Translations under genes and position numbers: made by a program
In this document: positions 20,378-29,100 of the stretch, piece after piece
Position numbering within the stretch: the stretch's first letter is position 1
Layout: each line of letters starts with the position of its first letter
The notes under the pieces: model-generated
Database searches by the model: none
What the model was told of the DNA's origin: nothing
What the model saw: only the letters and a program-made list of their open reading frames with translations
Assembly: GCA_963843605.1 (NCBI GenBank)
Contig: CAWJLA010000002.1
Coordinates: forward strand, 372,001 to 436,000
Direction: 5' to 3'
DNA length: 64,000 bases
From: FEN-1297 sp963843605
GTDB taxonomy: Bacteria > Bacteroidota > Ignavibacteria > Ignavibacteriales > Ignavibacteriaceae

Positions 20378-20881
20378 TTAATGCAGCAATTCGTTTTTCT
20401 TTATCTCGGAGATAAAATCGTTCAAATTAATTCTTCCGTCTATCATTTTTTCACCGGTTGCCGGTTTTACGGTATAAGAAAATTTTCCGTCCATTCCGCC
20501 GGTTACTCTTAGATTATTGCTTTTATCCTTTTCCAGGAATAAAAGTACGTTTTCGTTTTTTCGGAATCTCGGTATATCGCTGTAAATTTCGCCCACTTTT
20601 CCTACTTCGCCGCCGGGTTGCATAAAAGATACCACATCGCCGGCGGGCTGCCCCTTTACAAAGGTATCTACGGATACCGATATTCTTGAATAGATCCTAG
20701 TCTTTTCTTTATTCCATTCCGATTCGATGCTATTAATCTTGCCGACAACTATTAAAGATGATTTCCGGGTAAGTTCTGCAACGCTCCGATTAACCTGAGC
20801 ATAATCGGTTCCGTATGCGAGAAAGGTTATAATTGTTACCGGAATTACAAAATCGAGTAAAAACAGTCTAAGCATTTTCAT
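20378..20881 (-). CDS. Small secreted protein, companion of the metalloprotease
   Basis: This 167-aa protein has an N-terminal hydrophobic signal (about 8-25, ending DYAQ). The remainder is a compact beta-rich domain of about 130 residues with SSLIVVGKINSIESEW, a GGEVGKVGEIYSDIPRF stretch and ENVLLFLEKD. I know this arrangement as a small hypothetical protein often next to matrixin-like proteases, but no function is assigned. It lies 73 bp upstream of the large metalloprotease gene on the same strand, so co-expression is likely. A role as inhibitor, chaperone or partner is only inference. Confidence 0.7.
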   Translation of the reverse strand: MKMLRLFLLDFVIPVTIITFLAYGTDYAQVNRSVAELTRKSSLIVVGKINSIESEWNKEKTRIYSRISVSVDTFVKGQPAGDVVSFMQPGGEVGKVGEIYSDIPRFRKNENVLLFLEKDKSNNLRVTGGMDGKFSYTVKPATGEKMIDGRINLNDFISEIKKNELLH

Positions 20882-20983
20882 ATCTCCCTCCCTTAATTAA
20901 TAGAACTAAAATTATATATAACTATAAGTATACTTTTTATATTCTCCGGTATATTGTGATATAAATGGTTTTGCTGCGGTTTA

Positions 20984-21742
20984 TTATTTAAAATTTTTTC
21001 CGGTTACAAAGGAGTAATGTTCGATTTTTAAATCATCAGATGTTTTTACTTTTGCTTTATAATCGTTTTGAAGCGTCATTTTCCACAAATAAAATTGAGA
21101 GAAGGTATGTCTGACTTTTGCAACAAGTTCGTCGAATTTTCCGCCGGTTTCGTATCTTTCCGCATATTCTTTGCTGTTCCAAATTGTAACCGAAACAAAT
21201 TCGTTAGGCGCATTTAAGCTTTCGCTCAGAAAAATATTTCTGCATCCTTTGACGGATTTTAACTCGGGGATAATTATATCTGAAAACAGCGATTTAAACT
21301 TATCGATCTTTTTTTCCATTATTTTCAGATAGAGAATCCGTACGTATAATTGGGAATTCGGCAACTCAAAATCATCGCTCATAATATCGTTGACCGACGG
21401 TAAAAATTTTTTTATCACAGGTTCATCGTCAACAGGGGCGTATTCCAGTTCCATATTATCAGAAAGCTGTATTTTCCATTCGGCTGATCCCGATAAAAAC
21501 TGTTTTGTACGGTCTATAAGATTTTTGAACATCTCGCTTTTTTCATAACTCTCTGCTTTTTCAAGAGTAGTCCAAAATGTAACCGAAATATATTCATCTT
21601 TAGCAGGATTTGATCTTATCAGGCCTGCAAACAAGCACCCTTCTGTCTGCTGCAGATTATTCACAACTTCAATTTTGTAAAAATCAATAAAATCCGAATA
21701 GTATTCGGGATTCAATTTGAGCTGAAGAAAACGCATAAACAT
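20984..21742 (-). CDS. Protein with two antibiotic biosynthesis monooxygenase (ABM)-like domains
   Basis: This 252-aa cytoplasmic protein is built from two repeats of about 100 residues. Each has a ferredoxin-like ABM pattern: residues 4-80 (LQLKLNPEYYSDFIDFYKIEVV ... ISVTFWTTLEKAESYE) and about 128-205 (LYLKIMEKKIDKF ... VSVTIWNSKEYAERYE). ABM domains occur in quinol monooxygenases, heme-degrading enzymes and uncharacterised stress proteins. No definite active-site residue can be named. It is downstream of the GAF-SpoIIE phosphatase gene on the same strand (gap about 120 bp), which suggests possible co-regulation. Confidence 0.7.
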   Translation of the reverse strand: MFMRFLQLKLNPEYYSDFIDFYKIEVVNNLQQTEGCLFAGLIRSNPAKDEYISVTFWTTLEKAESYEKSEMFKNLIDRTKQFLSGSAEWKIQLSDNMELEYAPVDDEPVIKKFLPSVNDIMSDDFELPNSQLYVRILYLKIMEKKIDKFKSLFSDIIIPELKSVKGCRNIFLSESLNAPNEFVSVTIWNSKEYAERYETGGKFDELVAKVRHTFSQFYLWKMTLQNDYKAKVKTSDDLKIEHYSFVTGKNFK

Positions 21743-21860
21743 TATATTTATACCTTTCCGATCGCTATTAAATTACCGGTTGATCGATTTAGAAATTTAT
21801 CCGCTAAATTTTAGAAGGAGAACACAAATTAAAACATTTATGTAGAATTAGAAAATAAAA

Positions 21861-23159
21861 TTATACTCTTTTTATAACTACAATAGTCATATCATCCATT
21901 TGCTGTGAGCCGCCTATATAGTCGTCAACTCTAGATAGAATTATATCTATAAGTTCGGCGGATGAGACGTTCTTATTTTCTTTAACAATTGAAAGTAACC
22001 TTTCCTCGCCGAACTCTACTTCATCCTTAGTCATAGCTTCGGTAATGCCGTCGGAGTAGAGCACAAGCAGGCTGCCGGGATCGAATTTGATATTTGTTTC
22101 CTCATATTCATAATCGCCTATGGCACCTACCACTATACCGCCTAAATTCAGACTTAAAAATTTCGAATTGCCGTCCAGCATTACGGGTACATTATGCCCG
22201 GCATTGCAATATAAAACCTCGTTTACCTTTTTATCCAGAATACCGTAGAAAAGAGTAGCATAGCGGTTCAGGTCGGTACTACGGTGGAGAAGTTTATTTG
22301 AAAAATTTATCGTTTCTTTGCATGATATGTTCATCAGCGCCTGTCCTCTTAATGTTGCCTGAAGATTAGCCATAAGAAGCGCTGCCGGAATTCCCTTGCC
22401 CGAAATATCTCCCAAACAGAAAGCAATACGGTTTTCATCAATCTCTATAAAGTCAAAATAATCACCGCCCACATCCTTGGCAGGAATACTTTTACCGGCA
22501 ATATCATAACCTTCTATGCTGGGAAATGTTGAAGGCAATAACCTCATTTGAATGTCGTATGCAACTCTCATCTCTTCTCTTAATCTTAAAAAGGCCTGCT
22601 CTTCTTCATACAGTCTTGCATTCTCTATAATGTGAGCCGACTGAGCCGCCAAGATCGACAGTAGTCGTTGATCTTCATTGGAAAAGCCGGATTCGGAATG
22701 TTTATTGAAAACTGTGAGAAGCCCGATTAACTTTCCTTTTAACACCATCGGAACGCTTAACAGCGAATTTATACCTACGTCGTTTTTAATAAAGAATTTA
22801 AATCTTGAGTCGTTTATCAAATCGTTTACAAGCAGAGGACTCCTGTTTTTAAGCATCCATCCGGTTAGCTGTGCGTCAAGCCTATACGGCAGCAGCTGCG
22901 ATATTGAATCTTGTTTTCTAATCATAGTATGAAAAGGATTTATTTCATCTTTTTCATTTAGAAGCATAACAACAGCCTGCTGTACTTTCAAATGCTTAAT
23001 ACATTTGTTTACGATCATGTCGATAACGTCTTCGACAGATAAGGTTGATGTTATCGCAGTGGCAACATCATTTAAAGCAGAGAGCTCTTCAATAGCTAAT
23101 TTAAGTCTGCGGTTCTCATTTTCAAGAGCTTTAAGTTTAGTAGATTCTATTGTTTCCAT
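21861..23159 (-). CDS. GAF-domain PP2C/SpoIIE-type phosphatase (RsbU-like)
   Basis: This 432-aa protein has a short coiled coil (1-25), a GAF sensor domain (about 30-185) and a SpoIIE-type PP2C phosphatase domain (about 210-430) with metal-binding GGDYFDF, LGDISGKGIPAAL and LYSDGITEA / MDDMTIVV motifs. Such proteins dephosphorylate anti-sigma-factor antagonists in partner-switching stress cascades. The GAF part may bind a small ligand or respond to redox. No cognate anti-sigma factor or antagonist is encoded in the window, so the partner is unknown. Confidence 0.9.
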   Translation of the reverse strand: METIESTKLKALENENRRLKLAIEELSALNDVATAITSTLSVEDVIDMIVNKCIKHLKVQQAVVMLLNEKDEINPFHTMIRKQDSISQLLPYRLDAQLTGWMLKNRSPLLVNDLINDSRFKFFIKNDVGINSLLSVPMVLKGKLIGLLTVFNKHSESGFSNEDQRLLSILAAQSAHIIENARLYEEEQAFLRLREEMRVAYDIQMRLLPSTFPSIEGYDIAGKSIPAKDVGGDYFDFIEIDENRIAFCLGDISGKGIPAALLMANLQATLRGQALMNISCKETINFSNKLLHRSTDLNRYATLFYGILDKKVNEVLYCNAGHNVPVMLDGNSKFLSLNLGGIVVGAIGDYEYEETNIKFDPGSLLVLYSDGITEAMTKDEVEFGEERLLSIVKENKNVSSAELIDIILSRVDDYIGGSQQMDDMTIVVIKRV

Positions 23160-23479
23160 TTGTTATTTATAATTTATACATGGGATATATTTATTATGTA
23201 TAATCCGTTTAGAATTTCAAATTCTTCTTAGCTATGTCTATGATAAGTATTATTCCCTTTAATTGCATTTAATTTAATAAATTATAAAATAAATAAGTTA
23301 TTTTATCGCACATTTATGTAAAAAATTATTACTTGCTTCTATGTAGTTTTATACGGGCATTACTCCGCACCTTCTTTTAGTGAAACCGGAAGGAGTTAAA
23401 AGAAATTCTTCATTAATAAAAACTAATTTCATCAACGATATGATATTCGGATTGATTCAATATTGAGTTAAACATTAAA
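23160..23479. other. AT-rich intergenic region, no feature recognised
   Basis: This 320-bp spacer lies between the pbpC stop and the phosphatase start. It is very A/T rich and should hold the promoter of the phosphatase gene. I see no convincing ORF, repeat or RNA structure. Confidence 0.5.
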
Positions 23480-25849
23480 TCAATAAAATTTAATATCGGT
23501 TTTTATAGTCATTTTTCTTCCGAGGTTATCCAGACATGTAATTTTCACAGGTCCTTCAACCGGCGAATAGAATAATTTTTTCCCCGATTTTGTTTTTGCA
23601 TAAAATTTATCGTTAATATACCAATACTGAAACGCGACCGAAGGATCTGAAGCAGCCATAAGCATTATCTGCTGATTACTTCCTTTCTCTATATAATAGT
23701 TATAATCTCCTGAAGGAGAAAGAATTTTCGGACCGTTACCCGAAAATTTAGCTGTGCAGTATGGATTGTGGGGAGGAGGTCTTTTAAACGGTATTTTATT
23801 TTTTAGAAACCACAAAGTCAATTCAGGATCATAATCCGGATAGGCGACTTTTTTGTACCCTGAATCAGGAAGGCATTCGGTGCAGTAGCTGATTTTCTCG
23901 TCGCTGCTTACATACATTGTCCTGTATAGATCGCATCTTTTATTAGGCGAAACCTTTTTAATATAATAATCGGAAATAAGCGACCCGCAATTTTGCGTCG
24001 GCAATAATCCGGTTTCACTGCACACCTCTCTTTCAAGCACTTCATTCGGCTTTGCGAACCAGCGTTCTTCAGATCCGTTTCCGCGATACCCGGATTTATA
24101 ATCTATTGAATTGAACAGTTCAAATAAAAGAGGAACTGCCATTTCGGCACCGGATAGTTCGGGGGCTCCCTTGCCGTCGAAGTTACCCATCCAGACGCCG
24201 ATCGTAAAATCAGGATTGTATCCAATTGCCCAGGCATCCCGTTTACCGTAAGATGTTCCTGTCTTCCAAGCAATTTTTGGAAGATTTGTATACGAAAGAA
24301 ATTCTACAGGAAAATCGGGTCTTTCATTAGAAGCCAATATCTGGCTTGTCAAATAAACGGCGCCAGGTGTAAACAATGGAATAGAAATTTTTTTATCTTT
24401 TTTTTCCGCAGCCAAATAGTTTAAAGGATAAAGGACTCCCTTATTTGCAAACACAGTATAGAAGCCGGCTAGTTGCTCCAGCCTTACTCCGCAACCTCCT
24501 AAAATCACTGAAAGGCCGAGCGATTTTTTTTGAGCTTCAATGTCCGTAAAGCCGCCTTTTTCCAGAACTGATAGAAATTGTACCAGTCCAACCTGCTGAA
24601 GCAGCCTTACCGCCGGCACATTCAGAGAATTGATTAGCGCAAATTTTGCCGAAACCTGGCCGTGAAATTTAAGATCATAATTCTCCGGCTCGTAGCCGTT
24701 TATGTCGGTCGGCAAATCAAGAAGTTTCATCTGAGGTGTCAGCAGACCGCGATTGAATGCCATAGTATATAAAACCGGCTTTAATGTTGAGCCGGGTGAA
24801 CGGATTGATGTTATGCCGTTTACCTGTCCGGAAGAATAATAATCATTAAAGTCGGCCGAACCGCAGTAACCCGCGACGGAATTTGTTTTATTATCGATTA
24901 TAATTACAGCACCGTTTGAGACCTGCTTCGATCTTACGCGCTTTACATAATTTAGCAGCAGGTTCCCGGCCGTATTCTGGATGGAAGGAATTAGTGAAGT
25001 TCTTATTTGACTGCCGCGATAATTTTGAGCAATATATAAACAGAAATGCGGTGCAATGTTTTTAATCGCATATCTTCCGGTATTTAAGGGCTCGTTAAGC
25101 GCATCAGTAAGATCCGACTTTTTAAAAACGTCTTCGGACATAAATTTTTTAATCCATTTGTTCCTCATAGCGGAAGCATTTAGATTATTTCGATCTACTC
25201 TTAAACTGTTCGGATCATTAGGTATTACCGCCATAAGTATTGACTGCGCAAGGCTGAGTCTGCCCGGAGGTCTGTTAAAATAAATATATGAAGCAGCTTT
25301 AACGCCTTCTACGTTGCCGCCGTATGGCAGCATAGAAAGATACATTTCGAGAATTTCTTTTTTGCTGTAATGCAGTTCGAGCTGAAAGGCCCTGAAAACT
25401 TCACCGATTTTTTTAAAATAAGTTCTGTCTCCTGGTTCAAGCATCCTGGCAACTTGCATAGTGATGGTCGAGGCTCCCGACACTCTTTTACCTGTAACCG
25501 CATTCTGGATAAACGCCCGGATTATTGCTACAGGGTTTACTCCCGGGTGCCAGTAAAACCATTTATCTTCTTTTTCTATAATTGCCTTAATCAGATACGG
25601 TAAAATTTCATCCAGATGGGCCCGCATGCGCCACTTGTCGTCTCTGGAAAGATAAGCAGTAAGCATTGTACCGTCTTTAGCGTAAATAACTTTTGAATAC
25701 GGTTTTTGCGCAGGCAGCGGAAAAATTAAATCCAGCGAAATGATCATGAATAATAGAGCGACTAAACCGTATATAACTTTTGATCTGAATAACTTCAATA
25801 TTACCGGCTTTGAACGCCAATATTTCTTTACTCTGTATATAAAATCCAT
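23480..25849 (-). CDS. pbpC: Penicillin-binding protein 1C (bifunctional glycosyltransferase/transpeptidase)
   Basis: This 789-aa inner-membrane enzyme polymerises and cross-links peptidoglycan in the periplasm. It has an N-terminal anchor at about 25-45. The GT51 domain has EDKWFYWHPGVNP and STITMQVARM. The transpeptidase has SPGSTLKP (SxxK), SLN, and KTGTSYGKRDAWAIG (KTG). The C-terminal BiPBP_C domain is at about 700-789. Domain order and length match PbpC. It is 255 bp downstream of the alpha-2-macroglobulin gene on the same strand, the conserved yfhM-pbpC arrangement in which the macroglobulin is thought to trap proteases when the wall is breached. Confidence 0.95.
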   Translation of the reverse strand: MDFIYRVKKYWRSKPVILKLFRSKVIYGLVALLFMIISLDLIFPLPAQKPYSKVIYAKDGTMLTAYLSRDDKWRMRAHLDEILPYLIKAIIEKEDKWFYWHPGVNPVAIIRAFIQNAVTGKRVSGASTITMQVARMLEPGDRTYFKKIGEVFRAFQLELHYSKKEILEMYLSMLPYGGNVEGVKAASYIYFNRPPGRLSLAQSILMAVIPNDPNSLRVDRNNLNASAMRNKWIKKFMSEDVFKKSDLTDALNEPLNTGRYAIKNIAPHFCLYIAQNYRGSQIRTSLIPSIQNTAGNLLLNYVKRVRSKQVSNGAVIIIDNKTNSVAGYCGSADFNDYYSSGQVNGITSIRSPGSTLKPVLYTMAFNRGLLTPQMKLLDLPTDINGYEPENYDLKFHGQVSAKFALINSLNVPAVRLLQQVGLVQFLSVLEKGGFTDIEAQKKSLGLSVILGGCGVRLEQLAGFYTVFANKGVLYPLNYLAAEKKDKKISIPLFTPGAVYLTSQILASNERPDFPVEFLSYTNLPKIAWKTGTSYGKRDAWAIGYNPDFTIGVWMGNFDGKGAPELSGAEMAVPLLFELFNSIDYKSGYRGNGSEERWFAKPNEVLEREVCSETGLLPTQNCGSLISDYYIKKVSPNKRCDLYRTMYVSSDEKISYCTECLPDSGYKKVAYPDYDPELTLWFLKNKIPFKRPPPHNPYCTAKFSGNGPKILSPSGDYNYYIEKGSNQQIMLMAASDPSVAFQYWYINDKFYAKTKSGKKLFYSPVEGPVKITCLDNLGRKMTIKTDIKFY

Positions 25850-26104
25850 AGTCTAATCAAATCAGCAATATCTTAAAATACATGATATTAATTTTTAATT
25901 TTTTTATAAACATTTAGCTCCCGACGAAATTAGTTATATGCATAATTTTCTTAAACCCTGTAATGATTTTATACACGCTTACCGGCGTGCAGGCATACAG
26001 AATATAATTTTACACAAACAATTTTTGTATAAAATTTCTTAAGTTAATTCCTATAAGCGAGACTCATTGCTTACTCCAAAAGGCCGGGTATAATTCCTTT
26101 GGAA

Positions 26105-29100
26105 TTATTTCACATTCACAATCCCGCTTCCGTAAACCGAGCCTATTTCGCCGTCATACATTGCTTCGGCACTTATTACCGGCAATACAAATCTGCCTTT
26201 GTTTACAGCCCGGATCAGGTAATAAAAAGTATCCTGCGTATACCGTTTTGCACTTGTAAATAGAATCATTCTGTCGTCTCTGATATCCATATACTGCACG
26301 TTCATTGTACCGGAATACTTTTTTGAAAGCTGCGGAGTCTCGGACAACCTAGGGTTGTCTATTTCAAACCCGGATGGCAGGAGATCGGAAATAACTATAT
26401 TATCGGCGGAAACGTCTCCTCCCGTCATATCGATCCTGCAAATGATTAGCTGTCCCTGTTCAAAGTGATTATCAATTATCGGAAATCCTGTTTTATAATC
26501 GGAATAACTTCTTCTTACTTTCAGATGAGAATCGAACTGTTTTACGCTGCCTTTTTTCACTCCTTTAATGCTGTAAAAATAATAAACAGTTCCCTGTTTG
26601 TTGCCCTGAAGTATTAGTGATTTTGCATCGGGATTCAAATTTAGAGTTAAATCCTTTCCCGTATAAGCGCCTGTCTTTTTTCCGTCGGAATATACATCAA
26701 CATTCAAATCGTAGAACGCCCCCAGCTTAGCGGCTTTTCCGAGTGCAAGAAACGCAAATGATCTGTCCTGTGTAGAATAAATTGATTCCATCATTTCGGT
26801 AAGATGTTTTATTATGAAGGGTATTTGTTTATTAGAAGGATCCACTTCGAGAAGCACGTTAAGCATTATGGCATTAGCACGGGCTTCCGAATCAAACGAT
26901 CCGCCCGTCAATCTTTCGGTTTTTTCCGGTACGTACTTATCCGGTACTACTTCATAATAAGCCGGCCAATTGCCCATAAGAGCATATGCCCCTGCAAGTA
27001 AATATTTACAGTCGTTTGAAACAAGTGCCGGTTTCGATTTATAATAATTCATTGTTGGAATATCTCCTCTTCCGGCATCGGCAAGCACGTAAAGCGAATA
27101 AAGAATTTCCTTTGAGGCAATTTTAGTCACCGTTCTTGAATTATAATCATAAGATACATAGTCAAATGTTTTTCTATCCCTGGCTTTACCGGCAATATAA
27201 TTAAGCAGTCCCGACAGTACATTATCAGAAACATTGAAACCTGCCTTCTTTGCCTCTACCAGAAAATGCGCAGCGTAGACAGAACCCCACCAGCTGGAAT
27301 AAATCCCTCCCGGCCAATAGCTTAATGAACCGTCTGACAACTGCATAGACTCGAGTTTTTTTATTCCTTCCTGGACGAAGTACACCGGTGTAGTGGTTCT
27401 ATAGTATTGAGGTGCTATAAGCTTTGCGAGGTCCTCAAAATACAATTGCGGAAAAAGTTTCGAAGTAGTCTGTTCAACACAGCCGTAAGGATATCCGACA
27501 AGATATTTAAGAAACTTCGCAAACTTAATAGCCGGAAACTTTGAAATTGTAAGTTCTGAGCTCGCGGTTCCTTTTATATAATCGGAAGCAGGCTGCAAAT
27601 TTATTTTTTCATCGTTCCTAATCTGGCCGGAAAAACTTTCCGTATAATAAGGCGATACCGGTCTTACACTGATGTTTGTCTCATTCTTAGCATTCGCGAA
27701 CCCGGAAGTTTTAATAGATATTTTTCCGGATCCGGTTTGTTCGCCCGTAGTAATCACAAACTGCACTGTAGATGTTGAATGCGCGGCAATACTTGTATTA
27801 TGACTTCTGTTAGATTTAATATTCAGAGGTCCTTCAACTTTTAATTCAACCGTAGTATTTGCCGGCATATTTGTTGTGTTTATAATTGAAACCGGCATTA
27901 TAAGCGAATCCATCGGCGCAAGAAATCTCGGTATCTGCGGTTCTATTATCAGATCGTCCGAAACTTTCAAACTTTTTTCCGCCGATCCGAAACGATTGCC
28001 GTCATATACCACCGCCATTAATCTTACCTCCCCGTTAAAATCTTCGGGTATATTCAACGGCACCCTTACCTCTCCGCTGCCGTTTGTTTTTAGTATTCCG
28101 CTCCATACCGCCAGGAGATTAAAACGTTGCGAAGTAATCGGATTGGTACGCTTTTGAAGCTGTTTTGCCAGCTCGTCTCCGCCTGGTGATTTAAGCGTAA
28201 TAATTTCGGGCAATAATAACTTGTAAAGATCATAACTGTTAACATCCAATGCCCTCTTTGCATACATAAAACCGTAAGGATCGGGAGTCTGGTAATTTTT
28301 AATCTGAAGTATACCTTCGTCTACAGCAGCCAGAGTAACATATATATTTTTTTCTCCCGAGGTCTTTACGGTTACTTCGGTTTTTACTCCGGGTTTTACC
28401 GTAGCCGGGGCAAGAATAGCAACAGGAAGACGGCGGATCTTCCGTTCCACTTTAATCGAAGCAAAACCGTGAGCTACCAGAAACGGGACAGACATGTCTG
28501 CGGTATGTTTTCTGAATAAAGTAGCGGTAACATAAACATTCGGAATATATTTTTCGTCAATATTAACTTCAATCTGCGTTGACCTTTCCTTTACATCTAC
28601 ATATTGATAATCATATACTCCGTTTCTTTCCAAGGTAACAAGCATTTTGCCTGCAAAAGGTGTAGTGAACAGTATTTTGGCTTTTTCTCCCGGTTCGTAT
28701 ACTTTCTTATCGGATACAATTTCCACGCGCCCTTCCTTATCTACTTCGAAAGATGAAGCGGTAGTTGAGTACCATCCGTATGCGTAAAAACGGGCCGATT
28801 GATAAAAGTCGCTTTGTTTGCGCGAAATCCTCAGTTCGTATTCTCCGTTTCTTGATACCGAAACCGGAATGTTTTTTTCTCCGCCGGATAAATCGATTTC
28901 TTTTTCCCACTGCACCACTTCTTTTTTCTCCGAGGCGTAAACATATTTACCTGAATTATTTTTCTTTAAAACCGTCTGCCATTCAAGTCGTACTAATTTA
29001 GCGTCTGCTTTAAATTCCTTCAGCAGATTGTCATCCTTATCTACTGCAACTGTTTTAAAATCAATGGTCTCGTTTGTGCCGAAATAATAACCCGGTGATT

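Noticed and set aside
26090..26108. ATAATTCC-TTT-GGAATTAT palindrome overlapping the macroglobulin stop codon
   Set aside because: No T run follows on the minus strand, so I do not call it a terminator.
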